From Strongylocentrotus purpuratus (lineage: Eukaryota; Echinodermata; Echinoidea; Camarodonta; Strongylocentrotidae): a stretch of DNA of 64,000 bases. The stretch's first letter is position 1. The number at the start of each line of letters is the position of its first letter. The position numbers and the translations under genes are program-made. The stretch covers positions 6,917,077 to 6,981,076 of the forward strand of contig NW_022145604.1 in assembly GCF_000002235.5 (NCBI RefSeq), written 5' to 3'. Below are positions 36,030-48,996 of the stretch, in pieces. Below the pieces are notes generated by a model. The model was not told the origin of the DNA. It made no database searches and saw nothing but the letters and a program-made list of their open reading frames with translations.

Positions 36030-36289
36030 GCTCCCTTTAACCTTTCTTCATGACATTGCCTCATCATTCCCACATTTGATTTGTTTGTGTTTAATACACA
36101 ATAGTTTGCTTCACTTAAGTTCTGAGTAATATGTACATATCACCACGTTACACCCCCTTCCTGCGGAATGACGCAAGTTAATTACTCAAGATTGCAAGAA
36201 CGGGGGCAGGGGAAATGTGTGTCATGAAATGTGATTGGCCGATTTCCGAGTTCCAACAAAATCCAGATTTACTGTACATTTCTTGGAGC

Positions 36290-36835
36290 CCCTTCTCCTT
36301 CTCCTCCTCCTCCTCCTCCTCCTCCTTCTCCTCCTTCTTCTCCTTCTTCTTCATCTTTTTCTCCTTTTCCTCCTCTTCTTCTTTTCTCAGATCTTTTTTT
36401 GTCTTTCTTTATTATTCTTCTTCCTCCTCCTCCTCCTCCTCCTCCTCCTCCTCCTCTTCTTCTTTATTAGATCTTTTCTTCTTGCTTTATTCTTCTGTTT
36501 CCTCCTCTCCTTCTCATTTCTTAGATATTTTCTTATGATTATTTTCTTTCTCCTTCTCTTCCTCCTCATCCTATTCGTTTGCCATTTCACCCTTCTCTTC
36601 CTGCTCCTCCTCTTCTTCTTTCTTAGAACTTTTCTTCTAGCTTCATTCTTCTATTTCCTCCTCTTCTCATTTCTTAGATATTTTCTTCTTCTTTTTATTT
36701 CCCTTCTCCTACTTCTCCTTCTCATCCTTCTCATCCTATGCCATTTCCTCTTTCTCCTTCTCCTCTTCCTCCTTCTCTTCCTCCTTCTTCTCCTCTTCCT
36801 CCTTCTCTTCCTCCTTCTTCTTCCTCCGATAATGA
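36290..36835. repeat. Polypyrimidine tract (CTC/CTT)n, about 545 bp
   Basis: Almost uninterrupted C/T on the plus strand. The 204-codon Leu/Phe-rich frame (36235-36849) is a low-complexity artefact, as is its Lys/Arg-rich antisense frame. Confidence 0.93.
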
Positions 36836-36839
36836 AGTT

Positions 36840-38481
36840 TAGGGGGTAGTTCCCCTCAATGTGATGTCTTGCATGAGTTGGGTAGGAGTAGGACTGAGCC
36901 TAAAAATCAATCATAGCATTGGGATGCCCTGGTAGATACATGTACAGTGAATCTGAATGTATCATGTTAAACATGCGAAGTGTATTTGATTAAAATATTG
37001 CTCAGCTTTCATACATCTTATTGATTAGTCTGGCTGTCAGTCCGGTTGTTAATTTTTTTATAGATTTATTTTAATAATCAAAGGTTCATGTACTATTCTC
37101 ATGTACATACAGAGCATTTAACTCAATATAAGAGGCTTTGACATACATATACTGTAGTGTACATGTACATGTACTGTTTAGTATGGCAGAATACCATAAC
37201 CAAGAACAACTTTTTTTAAATTAAAAATTAAAATTAAATTAAAATAGAATGAAATTAATTTTATGATAATTACAGTTAATTACTAGTTCCAGATAAGATC
37301 CCCTCCCCCACACACTTTATAAAAGAAGAGTCGTCTGTTTTCAAATAGTGCAATTTAATGAAACTTTCAAATGTTTCCTAAACTATCTTAAATAGTATAT
37401 TTGTGCTAATTTAAAACTTTTTTTCGTATAAAGTAAATGAACCTTTAAAGCACTTTACATTTACATGTACGTATGATACAGTGATGCAGAATATCTCCTG
37501 CATGTAGGTGTTATAGATAGTGAATATTAAATTCAGTGATATGATTGTAAAATATGATTCAACTATAGGAGCAAGATTTATAAAATATACATGTGTACCT
37601 GTACAACATTAACAGTTTTGTTAAGACAGACTTTTTTGTTACATCATTTTTTTATTTTTGTTGTTGTTGTTGGGGGGGGGGGGGGTAATGATCATGTACA
37701 TATAGGCTATATGTCATATACTTGAAAAACTATTAAAGCCCCAAATTCTTATACATGTAGTTTGTATCTATTACGGTTGTTTCATCATTTCTTCTTCACT
37801 TGGCCAGATGTACATGTACATGTACATGTAATATACATTCAAACTCAGATTTGGCAAAAGCTACCGTTTTATTGATAAGCACTGTCAAACCGAAGCATCA
37901 TGCACAGGACTACCGGTATACAAAAACACTGAATAGTACATGCAGGCACAATAGTCAGAAGGTCACGATACACTCAACTTTTGCTTGAAAAATCAATCAC
38001 TCATTTTACACAGATGTGATAACTGCCCTCTTGAGCTCCAGATGTTATAGTTTTTAGCAGGGTGTCATTTTCATACTGTATGGACTCGTACCCTGTCGTC
38101 CTGTTAACATGTACATATATGCAAATTATACAAGACGTCATGATAATTTTTTCTTCTTTCGTACATGTATTTTTTTAATATAGTTTGGAATATGAGGTTC
38201 CCATCTCAGATTTATACATGTACATTGTATATACATGTACATGTACTTTCCATAGCTTAATCTGTCTTTGAACCTTTTTGTGGCAATTCTAGGGAGAAGC
38301 ATATGACTTCATTATCTTTCTGTATGATCACTTGCAATACAAATGATTTACAAGATAATGAAACAAGATGATCGTTTGTGCAGTTTCATACAATTTTCGC
38401 CGTAATGATCTAACTGATTTTGACATATTTTGGTTTGGTGATTGCACAGGGCTTCTGCTTCTTAATATGTTAAATCACCAT
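36840..38481. other. Intergenic, nothing recognised
   Basis: AT-rich DNA with TACATG arrays, a poly-G run at about 37673-37685 and a TACCGGTA at 37911-37918. Confidence 0.35.
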
Positions 38482-38808
38482 TTAAAGAGAAGGTTGAGTT
38501 GAAAAATAATTTGTGAACGTTATCATTGTATGCAAGTGTGGAAGAACATCAGTTCCCTGAAAAGCATGGCTCTTCAAATGCCTTCATATTCTAAGTATGA
38601 CAAGTAACAGCTTAAAAAGTAGGCCCAATTTTTATGCCACATGTTTGTGTAGTCCCATATACACATTTTTTTGTGTACAGTGCTTGTTACTTTACCAATA
38701 CTGGGCCAAATACCAATACTATGCTAGATGATCAACCTTTTTTGCTCGATTCCACACCGTTTCTATCACAATGCAATCGGATGACCAGAACTCAACTTTA
38801 TCTTTAAA
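38482..38808. mobile_element. MITE family F, copy 2 (inverted, internally deleted)
   Basis: Runs from ttaaagagaaggttgagtt to actcaactttatctttaa. Shares cttccacacttgcat-, gtagtcccatata- and gatcaaccttttt-type blocks with copies 1 and 3. Confidence 0.85.
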
Positions 38809-38924
38809 AGGGCCAAGGAGTGCCCACTTTTCAAAAGTGGGCACTCCAGTATGCGGCACTTTTTGGTGATCAAAGATTTTAATTTTTAGAGTGTACTACT
38901 GCACTACTAGTACTATTTACGATA

Positions 38925-39052
38925 ATAATATTAATCATCATCATCACCATCACCATCATCATCACTAACATCACCATCATCATCATTATCCTCACCATCA
39001 TCATTATCATCATCATGATGATCATCATCATCATCATCATCACCATCATCAC

Positions 39053-39106
<54 letters not shown>

Positions 39107-39120
39107 AGTCGTCGTCATCA
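38925..39120. repeat. (ATC)n microsatellite
   Basis: About 190 bases of ATC/ACC units with a near-perfect core at 39015-39105. The poly-Met minus frame is an artefact. Confidence 0.93.
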
Positions 39121-41099
39121 CTATGAATATGGATTATGAATTCAAATTATTCAATGGACCTGACTGTACTAAATCATAATGGCAGGGTTATAGAGGTCAT
39201 AATTTATAAAAGCATGCAGTCGGTAATATGACAAGTAAACACAAATTATCTTGCATCAGTGATTACATTGTACTATACATGTGCGACTGGAAATCAATGA
39301 TCTCAGAGAAGGAGCATTGCTTGTTGGGATAAGTGCATGCTGCTTTCATTTTTCTGGATTTGAGGGATAAATAATGGGGAAGCCGTGAAGATGATTTTAG
39401 GGTAAATATTTGTAGAGGAATCATTCCTGGATGGGAGGTTGATGATGATGAGTCATCCCTGAAGGTGAACATGGAGCATCTGTAGAAGGAATAGTAGTCT
39501 GCAATCAGAGACTCTGTTTAGATAATAAACTATATTAAATTTGAGAGACAGTCAAGACTTGAGCCAGGCCTGACTACTGTACATGTATATCATATTTGAC
39601 TAGTCTGTGTAGTTCAGACCTTGTGTTACTTGCATGCAAGCTAAGGGAATTGTGGGGAGAGAATGTTAAAAAAACACAGATTTCTTCCAGAAAATGAGCC
39701 GAGCAGGATATTACGAGATCTGAACTACATGTATCTCCGCTAAGACTACACTCGCTTGAGATTTGACATCTTGCCTAAATTGTCAAATTTGTGTAGGCTA
39801 GACTCAAGTCACTGAAGTTTGTTGTACATTGTAGGTGTCAAAGAGAGTCTGTATTCACAGACTAGACATGATGTTTTAGGATGAAGTCCAGGGTCAAAGA
39901 TGGTGATGGATGTGAGATCGAGAGAGGAGAAGATGGAACATAGAGAATGTTCCTTAAAAAGACAGACACGTTAGCAAATTAACTGTTATCGCCAGAGACG
40001 TGATTTTAAGTCAACAAATTGCTCTATTAAAAAAAGAGATATCATTCATTAAAGCCAATTAGTAGATGTCCTGCGTGAAAAGTTACGCTACCAGTATATT
40101 GAACAGAGGCTTATGAAAGAAATTTAGGAGGCTAATTTGAAAGATATTTAGGTCTTTTTTTAGGAGGCTAATTTTTACGGTCAGGACTGTATTTACGATC
40201 ACCATGGACATACTCCAGTCTTAAAGTGGCTTCTTTTTTAAATCAAGTTTCATGGATCTATGAAATTTACTCATATTATGAAACAAATGAACAAATGGTG
40301 CACATTTTCATCTGTTCATTATATGAGCTATCAGCTCTTGATGAGGCTGAGTGCACCTACATCAAACTCATCCAAATAGTTTCATACAGTATATGAACAT
40401 GTACACACACCCATGTCATGTTGAAAGATTAGTATTTACATGTATATATACATGTATGTATTTATTATTATTATTTTTTTTTTAATTTCACTTTTTTATT
40501 CAGGGTAATCCTGTATTGATAAGCACCAAATAATATTTCCATTGTTTTTGAAATTGTCAAGATATTGCATTGATGATTTGAAATATGACATCATTTCATG
40601 AGCAATCATTTTTAATGGGACGTACTTGACATGTATCTAGGTCTACTCATATATCCTCCGCTTAGGAATAAAAAGAGAAGATAGTTATTAACTTGTATTT
40701 TTCCGTTCACCAGAACTCGGCCTTCTCTTTAACATTTCGATATGCACATAATATCGTAAATGTGTAAAAATATGAAATGATATAACACATTTTCTGTCTT
40801 ACATATTTATTAAAATTCACAACATACTAACAAATTAGGTCATGAATTATGAGTTGAGAGAGAGAAAGAGAGAGAGGGAGAGAATGAGAATGATAGGCCT
40901 AGTATCTGTATTACTAATGAAAAGAACACTGCAATTAATGTGTAACTTGGCTAATTATCAGTGGTAAAGCATTTCAGAAGACAATGGTCTACAAAATCAT
41001 AATGGAAGCAAAAACAATAGCTGGTCACCCCTCTGCAAATAATGGAATGACCTGGTATTCTTTTCACTGATTAGACCTATTGCCTGAGTGCTGAAATTT
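39121..41099. other. Intergenic, nothing recognised
   Basis: AT-rich DNA. A short family F-like end (gaactcggccttctctttaa) lies near 40714-40733 and a short (GA)n at about 40857-40883. Confidence 0.35.
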
Positions 41100-42060
41100 G
41101 TTGTCATTATCCACCGCACATTGTGTGTATTTTCCCTGGAGCGAACAGCTGTGTATGAGAGAGAGTGTGTGTGGACTAAGCATTATTCATCAGGGGGTTC
41201 GCATCTCTGCGAGTGAGTTGTTTAGCTCAGCCATCTGAAGGGCTGGTACAAAGAATATTCCTCCTGCTTACTTCATCTCTCTCTCTCCTCTATCTTCGGA
41301 AGAGGACTGCATCTAAAGCTGATACTACCGGGGTAAAGTCTGTGGGTAGAAAACGGTAGGTTCATAGTACGTGGAGGTGTGTGTTTGTGTGTGTTTCATA
41401 TTTCATCAAGCCCAGCTAGCGTTGGTTAGCGGGCTTTTGCGTGTATGTTTTGGGAAGAGAGAGCAAGATATGTGGCATATTTGTGATGCTCTCCCCCGCA
41501 AGGCTTGACTGGCATGCCTTACTATACACTGCGAGCTAGCTGCCTCAACCAGGGTCATTTGCATGTCTACGCTTCAGCTACCAGCGAGCCAAGTGATGCA
41601 TGCATTACAAACGCCAGTCACAGAAATCAGTTAAGACAAGGCTACATCTCTTGAAGGCTATTTAGGAACTACCCATGAAGCGCAGCCGCATCTTTCCTTG
41701 GAAATGCACGATATTCCTTTCGCTTCTTCCATCACAGCGTAGCAATCATCAAGCATTTTCTCCCTTGAATTGTCTTCGTGAATGGATTGGAATTGTGATG
41801 TGTAGTGAGCAAGCATCTTCTTGGAACGCATCTTTTTACAAGAACCGGTAGACAGACAGAGGATAATAACGGTGCACAAACTTGAGCTGGATGCTCTTTT
41901 GCCATCCATCATCGCATTATCAACTTCATCAACGGAGGTTTCCAATAGGAACCGTCTTTCCACCTCCGCATCTTATGAGTATGACCTCCCACAAGTTTTG
42001 TGATTATTAAAGCAGGACAGGCTAGCAGCTACGAATGGATGTAGGCTTCGCAGAACCATG
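41100..42060. other. Repeat-poor block, candidate promoter/5' exon of the MRL gene
   Basis: This kilobase lacks the MITE, microsatellite and poly-G sequence that fills its surroundings and is richer in GC than its flanks. Short frames run on both strands (41821-42003 plus; 41658-41963 minus), but neither product is recognisable and codon structure is unconvincing. Lying about 9 kb upstream of the first identified MRL exon on the same strand, it could be its promoter and 5' UTR exon. This is inference only. Confidence 0.3.
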
Positions 42061-44772
42061 TTTCTCCTGAGAGAGCTTTGTTGATCAGATAAGCGTGAAA
42101 TTCTCCTCACCGTTGAGTTTCCAAACCTCTGACACTTTGGATTACTCATTTGTTCAGAAAAGCTAATATTCGGTGGAGAAAATATCTAGTGCTCAATAAA
42201 GACTTTAATGATGTTCATGCCGATGTCTCTTCAAATTGGAACATATTCATCCAAAGGATAATTATTACTGTGTAACATGGCTACGAAAGGATATCAGTTA
42301 AATTTTTAGTACAAAATTCTAATTATCTGAGCAATATATATTTTGTAAAGGTAGGTCAAACTGCATAATGGTTGTGTGATGGTGCATTAATGTTGTAATG
42401 TGTATTTTGTGTTAGAATTCTGTACAATATGTACAGGTAGGTGTATATTCATGCATATTGTTTGAAAAGATAAATGTAGGTACTTTACTGTACTGGCCTG
42501 TATGTAGTACATGTAGTCATTCAGTGTCCAGAGATTAATATTGATATTTGATAAACTGTGCTGAGTGCTAAGAACTGACAATGATATGATCTACATGTAC
42601 ATAAACTCACATAATTATTTTGCCTTATGGCTTGCTGCAGATGACGACATTTACTTATCATATATTGTTTGCTTTCACCATTTTGATAATATCAGCAAGC
42701 TAGGAATCTCACATGTAAACATGTACACAAATTAGTGAATCCAAAAAGCAGACTTATATCTAATTTCTACTTTCTTGTTAATTTGATGTATGGTGGTGTG
42801 ACCATAGTTCGTGCATGACCTTAGGTCGCTATCTCAAAAGATTGGTAATATTTTGAAAATACGATACCAACAATGGAAAGAGAAAGCTAAAATTACCCAG
42901 AGACATTATTTTTCATAGAATCAATTGGTGTGAAATTATGAAAATTTTGACAAAGGATCTACTAATTTTGTGTCCGTTCCTAAAAAATATGAACTTACCG
43001 ACAAGGGTCTGGGAATCTTTATTTTGAGAGCAGAATTAAGTTGTCAAAATTGTAAGTCAAAGATTGAACCATACGCAACTGACTGTATGATAGTTGCCTT
43101 GCAAAATATGCACTTATGTTATACATGTATTTGATTGATCGCTTTTTGTGATAAATCAGGTGTAAACTCTGTTGCAAGAATTAAGGTCTCGTTTGTTTAA
43201 ATGACTTTTTCTTAAATCACAGCGATTCGATCTGACATCAAATTTTGAGATCGCGATATCTCCAAAATACTTTGACGATAAACATTTTCTATTTGCACCA
43301 ATTTGTAATAAAAAACTTTGCTGTCCATTTGGTTACCGGTAATTTAACTAAATAAATTTATGTAGAATATGGGAAATCATGGATCCAATATCACTTTTCC
43401 TAATATTAAAAAAAAAACCTTAGGGAACTCTGGTCACCCAATCATAATATTGTTGAAATATGAATCGTGACTCCCAGCCTCCCAGATTGCCCTAGCTCTG
43501 CCGTCGTGGTGCCCTAATTTTCTCCTGATGCATTGTGACAGTCAATCATATTCACTCTGCACTGACATTGTGATAACACAATTAGCTGGATGAATAAGCC
43601 AATTATTTCCATCCACTGTAATTTATCTTTTTGTGGTAATGTGTTCTGAAGCAATACACAGTCCCATACAAACATAAACATGTGTGTACACTGTATATAA
43701 TTTTTGTATTTATTACTATGCTCTGAATATATTCATAGACATTCTGTAGCTGATTTGCATATGTTTAATGATGCTTGGGTCATTAGAGGGAAGATTAATT
43801 TCATGAGAAGGCCATAAAATCTTCCAGTAGCTTTATCATCAATTTGACCTACAACGTGTACATGAACTGTATGCACAAGTATTATGGTTTTAAAAAGGAA
43901 ATGAGTGTGAGAAAGTGTCTCAAAATACTTTTCTATTTTAGTTATTAAACATTGGGTGCCTTGCACAAGGGTACCAGCAAAATATCAGTTTAAAACATGA
44001 ACATCTACACATTTCTTTGGCATAATTATCAACAACACTCCTCGCTATTAAAAACAATTTTTTTTTTCTTTTTTTCAAAGGGGTTACTTAATACATTGTA
44101 GGTTGATTTTTTTTTCTTTTTTTTTTGATGGGGGGGGGGGGGGGTGGGGGTCCAGACTCCAGAGTTCAATTTGTGTTTCATAAAACTTCATATCAATAAC
44201 AAGTTACAGTATCTGTACTGTAATAAGCTACACTGTACTGGAAACCTGGTATTTGATTGGCTGAGATCAAATTTGTAATATGAGCTTATGAAACGGGGCT
44301 CAGACAGCCCCTATAAATGGTGAGCACTTGATAACAACATAAAATATGGGTCATAACAACAGCTCAATCATGTTCAGAATCAATAGCGATCAACATTCAA
44401 TCCACAGTAGTCCAGTCCAGTACATACTTGGTGACAAGTTGGTGTACATGTACATGTACATGTACCCAACACATTTTCAGTGTCGATAATGTATTATGTA
44501 ACAACATTAAACAGGGATTTGCTGGACAACATTAATCATTTTTTGAAATCAATACTTTCATATAATTAATTAGCATAATTTACAGTTATAAGCCATGCAA
44601 GAAGTCCAGTATGTCCACTGCACTATTAAAGGTGTTAGCTTGTTGGACTCTCCCTGTCCGTCACTGCCTGTAACTGACCGCTGAGCTGACAGCTCAATAA
44701 CGTAATTAATGAACGAGTAACCTAATTAGTAATGTCCACACTCTCCCATCATTCAACTCATTGATCCTCATC
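42061..44772. other. Intergenic, nothing recognised
   Basis: AT-rich DNA with a TACCGGTA at 43334-43341, a poly-T/poly-G block at 44108-44150 and a TACATG array at 44444-44464. Confidence 0.35.
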
Positions 44773-45330
44773 CTCTAGGCTAGACCTGTTGTAGAGGTCA
44801 AGTGGATAAGTCACTGGACTGTGAACCACAATGTGCAGGGTCAAATCCCTGCCATAGCATTAATATCCTTTGGCAAGCATCAATATACATTTGCTGGACC
44901 ATCTAGACTAGACCTGTTGTAGAGGTCAAGTGGATAAGTCACTGAACTGTGTGAACCGCAAGGTGCAGGGTTCAAATCCCTGCCATAGCATTAACGTCCT
45001 TTGGCAAGCATCAATATACATTCGCTGGACCCTCTAGACTAGACCTGTTGTAGAGGTCAAGTGAATAAGTCACTGGACTGTGAACCACAAGGTGCAGGGT
45101 CAAATCCCTGCCATAGCATTAATGTCCTTTGGCAAACTTCAATACACATTTGCTAGACCCTCTAGACTAGACCTGATGTACATGTATAGGTCAAGTGAAT
45201 AAGTCACTGGACTGTGAACCACAAGGTGCAGGGTTCAAATCCCTGCCATAGCATTAACGTCCTTGGGCAAGCATCAATATACATTTGTCCCAGGTGTAGC
45301 AAGTGAGTACCTGGTAGGATTTATATTGTG
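44773..45330 (+). mobile_element. Tandemly repeated tRNA-like SINE head (four units) with one tail
   Basis: Units of about 129 bases start at 44773, 44902, 45032 and 45161. Each has an A-box-like gaggtcaagtggataag and a B box (gggttcaaatccc, or gggtcaaatccc in units 1 and 3) closing into gcaggg/ccctgc as a TpsiC arm would. Only the last unit continues into a SINE body (cccaggtgtagcaagtgag). Unit 4 has TACATGTA at 45179-45186 where units 1-3 have TA. Confidence 0.82.
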
Positions 45331-48267
45331 AATGCCTGAGCCCTGGTGGTCATGTAGGTAAAGCTAGGGTAATACATGTTATATCCAAAGTCATTTGGAA
45401 AAGCAAAAAGATATGCGCTGTACAAGAACAGATTATAATTAGATACAGGCATGTTGTACTTTGATCGTTTTACAGGGATTTATTACTATCCCTTTTTCCC
45501 ACTGTAGGCCTGCATGTGAAATCATTTTTAGATACAAGGAGATGAGTAATTCTTGTACTTTTAGTTAGGAATGACATTTTCTGCCTTCCTGTGCCCGCAA
45601 CCCTTTTCCTTCACATCACATCTGTTTTAATCGAGACCTGATATGAAATACATGTACTGTGTGCACCGATAGATCCGTGTTAATTTTATCATTGTGTTAT
45701 TTTCATCACTCTGTTAATTTGAGCATGACACAAGATTTATCTGGGCTTGATACAGTTACAAATACATGTAGGCCCAAGATTTGGATATAATTTGATCCCC
45801 CTAAATTTTCATTTTTTTTTTTATCAGGGGCCTTGTGCATACCAACCCTAAATATCAAGTCTGGACCCCATATGAGAGTATGTATTAAAGACCGAGTATG
45901 TATGGTACATGTAAATGTACCTGTATGGAACCTGGGTCCTAGCAAATGATGATAATACATTGTACAGGAAACTGACTAGAGTCCATGGGGGGAAAGGAAC
46001 CTCAGACATTTCTGTTGACCCCAAAATTTGATCAATTTCACTGAGATATGATAGCAGGGCCCCCTTTGACCCCTAACAGTAACATGCCAGTCGGCTTGGA
46101 GCCATGGAATCCACATGTAGACATGGACACTAGTGTATTAAGGGCATAATTGGTGCACTTTTCAAGTGTGGATTGGAGAAGAAAAAAATGGGGGGAAAAA
46201 TGGGGGGGGGGGGAATCAATTTTTTAACAGGGGCCTCATGTACATTGTACACAACCCCTCAAAATTCAATCCAGCCCCATGTAATATTAAAATAAAGTTA
46301 GTTTGGATTGTGACGCCACAGTATATTGATATTACATTGTACAGGAAATTAAGTAGGGTACATATTTACCAGTGTACTACATGTAGGTCATATAACCCCC
46401 TGATATGCACAGTGACCCTCAAATTTGATAACAATTTTTATTGAAATGATACTGATAGCTGGACCCCATTGGCTCCTTCTTGTCTGGATTTTAGGAAGTG
46501 ACAAAAAAAAGCTCTTTCCATTTTTCAAAGGCATTACAAGAATGATAAATAAATACAGATAAGGTGAAACATGAAAAAGGTCAGATATTGTTTCTGACAC
46601 GATAAAGAAGTGGACAAAGACTTGACCATTAAAGCCACTGTACAGTAAATACATGTTCTTGTGCTCTATTGTTTAACATGTAAATAAAATGCAATTCATC
46701 AATGCTTCATTTGTTTTGCTCTCGAAACAAGAGAGAAAGAGACAGCTGATAAAAGATTAAAAGCAAGCAATGATAAATGGTCCTGGTATCCTAGCGTTGT
46801 TTACGAATGCGTCACATGAAATCTATAGCAAAAGACTGGCCACCGACTGGCAAGCATGCTGGGCATATCACCCCCAGGAGTGGCGTTGAACTTGCCAAAA
46901 ATATATCGGCTGGTCAAAATGACTGTTGTCATGTTCGGCATAGCTCAGCCATGCGTGTAGCTCAATGACTCAAACCAAGACCAGTCTAATGGAGTGACGC
47001 CATTGAACATGGTTTGGTTGGTTTTGTGGGAATCTACAGTAGTGGAATTGTGAAAAGTGGTCAGGAAATTATGGAAGCAGTGTAGAAATACTGTTTGTAC
47101 CAGTTCTTAATTTCCTTGTTGCGACACTTATGTTTTTTAAAAACTTTTTAGTTTCCAGAGGTTAAAATAAGATTTAAAAAAAAAAAAAAAAATCATCATT
47201 TCTATAGCTTTATCGCTTTCAGATGATAAGTACTGAGGTCAGAACTACAAACTCTGAACTTGGAGCCCAGTATTGATTGTCAATTTCATTCGGGGGGGGG
47301 GGGGGGGATGGTGGGCAGAATGTGCAGAAACAGAGATGGAAAAATGGTCTTGAGAGCTCAGAAAAAGTTCATGAAATTTTAAATTGTGGGTCTCTGGGGG
47401 GGGGGGGGGGGGAGGGGATGTTGAACATGAGTGAATCTCACATTTATGTAAAATAAATGGATTGAAAAATTCACAAGCGTCCCTGGCGCCTGTTAGTGTG
47501 GAGCCATGCATATTATTAGAAACAGTTAATTCATGTTAATTCAATAATATTGTTTTATTGGTGGTTCTAGTCTCATGTTAATTTGTTGTGTTTGTGAAAT
47601 ATCTTTTTCTTCCTTGTAAATCTTCCCATCGCTCACCCTCACATTCTCTCTCTCTCTCTCTCTCTCTCTTGTCTGTTTTCCCATCTCCCCCATTTCTTCC
47701 TATAGTTTCCATCTATCTGCTTCGTCGTCGCCCCTATTTGTCTGCCCTTGAAATCTATGTTCTCAGACATCTGCAATGTGCATAAGTGTATTATATTTTC
47801 CCTTTTGCCCCCCTTCACATTCTCTGATACATGTGTTTCTGACACATGTTCCACGTGTAGTACTGTTAGATGTATTTGTAAATAGAAATACATTTATAGA
47901 ACAAAGCATATAAATAGCCTACATGTTCATGATCTGTTTTTATTACTGCGGAGCAGAGTATAATATACTGGTAGTAAGTCATGCAGGTACTTGTGCGATG
48001 AAAGTATACTCAGTGTATTGCTTACATGTACCTGTAGGCCTCGTGTATAAAATCGTATCATATTTCTTTCCAAAGATGAATAGGCTATTGCACTTTTATA
48101 TCTCTTTTAATTTACATATTATGTACGTACTGTATAGTCTGATAACTGACTTTTGCAAATGTCATAGACGTTTACGTGTACATATAGGGATTTGCGATAT
48201 ATAAAGAGTTGTAAACTACATGTAACTTTATTTATACAGATGTATTACCCTATTCAAAAAGCTTATA
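45331..48267. other. Intergenic with degenerate repeats and poly-G runs
   Basis: A degenerate unit around 'gaccccaaaatttgat' (46018) recurs at 46422. Poly-G runs lie near 46202, 47293 and 47397, and a (CT)n at 47644-47669. No recognisable gene. Confidence 0.45.
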
Positions 48268-48580
48268 TTACCTCAATAGAGTGGTGAAGTGTGACGTCAT
48301 CAAAAATATATTTTTAGAATTTCTCAATTTTTTCTTCATATTCCAAAAGAGCACCAAAAATAATGTCCTAACCATTAGGAGCCAGAACATATAACACTCA
48401 GTTCCTATGGGGACTATATTTATTCAGATGGTCATATCTCAGCCAATACTTAACATATTCAATTGGTTTTCGACTTTTGGACATTATTTTTAATGTTCTT
48501 TTGGAAAATGAAGAAAAAATTGAGAAATTCTAAAAATAGATTTTTATGACGTCGCAGCTTCGGTACTCTATGGTATCAAT
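48268..48580. mobile_element. Foldback element with arms of about 80 bp
   Basis: Left arm 48270-48353 and right arm 48494-48576 are imperfect inverted repeats. Examples are tttttagaatttctcaattt versus aaattgagaaattctaaaaa-type sequence, and gtgacgtcatc versus atgacgtcgc near the ends. Spacer about 140 bases. It abuts MITE family F copy 3. Confidence 0.82.
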
Positions 48581-48588
48581 CAACCCAA

Positions 48589-48996
48589 TAAAGAGAAGGT
48601 TGAGTTCTGGGAAGAGGTGAAAAATAATTTGTGAGCATTAGTCATTCTTATTATGCAAGTGTGGAAGAACATCAGATAAGACATGTTTTCTGAAAAGCAT
48701 GGCTCTTCAAATGCCTTCATATTCTTCTAAATATGCATGTAATATCGTAAAAATCGGGGGGGGGGGGGGGGGCCGGCTTTTTACGCCACGTGTTCGTGTA
48801 GTCCCATATACATCTTTCTGTGTACAGTGTTTGTAACTTTACCAAGACTTGGCCACATTTCTTATCATTTTGATGATTCCAGAACCTTGCAATACACACA
48901 AATTCTTATATGCTATATGATCAACCTTTTCTGGTCGGTTCCACACCGTTTCTTTCACAATGCAATCGCATGACCAGAACTCAACTTCATCTTTAA
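48589..48996. mobile_element. MITE family F, copy 3 (inverted, with poly-G insert)
   Basis: Runs from ataaagagaaggttgagttc to aactcaacttcatctttaa. Carries an extra segment with a G17 run near 48757-48773 that copies 1 and 2 lack. Confidence 0.85.

Noticed and set aside
36235..36849. 204-codon plus-strand open frame
   Set aside because: Lies in a CTC/CTT polypyrimidine tract and encodes only Leu/Phe/Ser runs.
38925..39120. Possible CRISPR-like or satellite array
   Set aside because: Plain ATC trinucleotide microsatellite in a eukaryotic genome.
41658..41963. 101-codon minus frame as a gene
   Set aside because: No recognisable domain and a competing plus frame of similar quality; kept only as part of an unassigned block.
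45190..45250. Possible functional tRNA gene
   Set aside because: B box is good but the acceptor stem and anticodon arm do not pair properly, and it is one of four tandem SINE heads.
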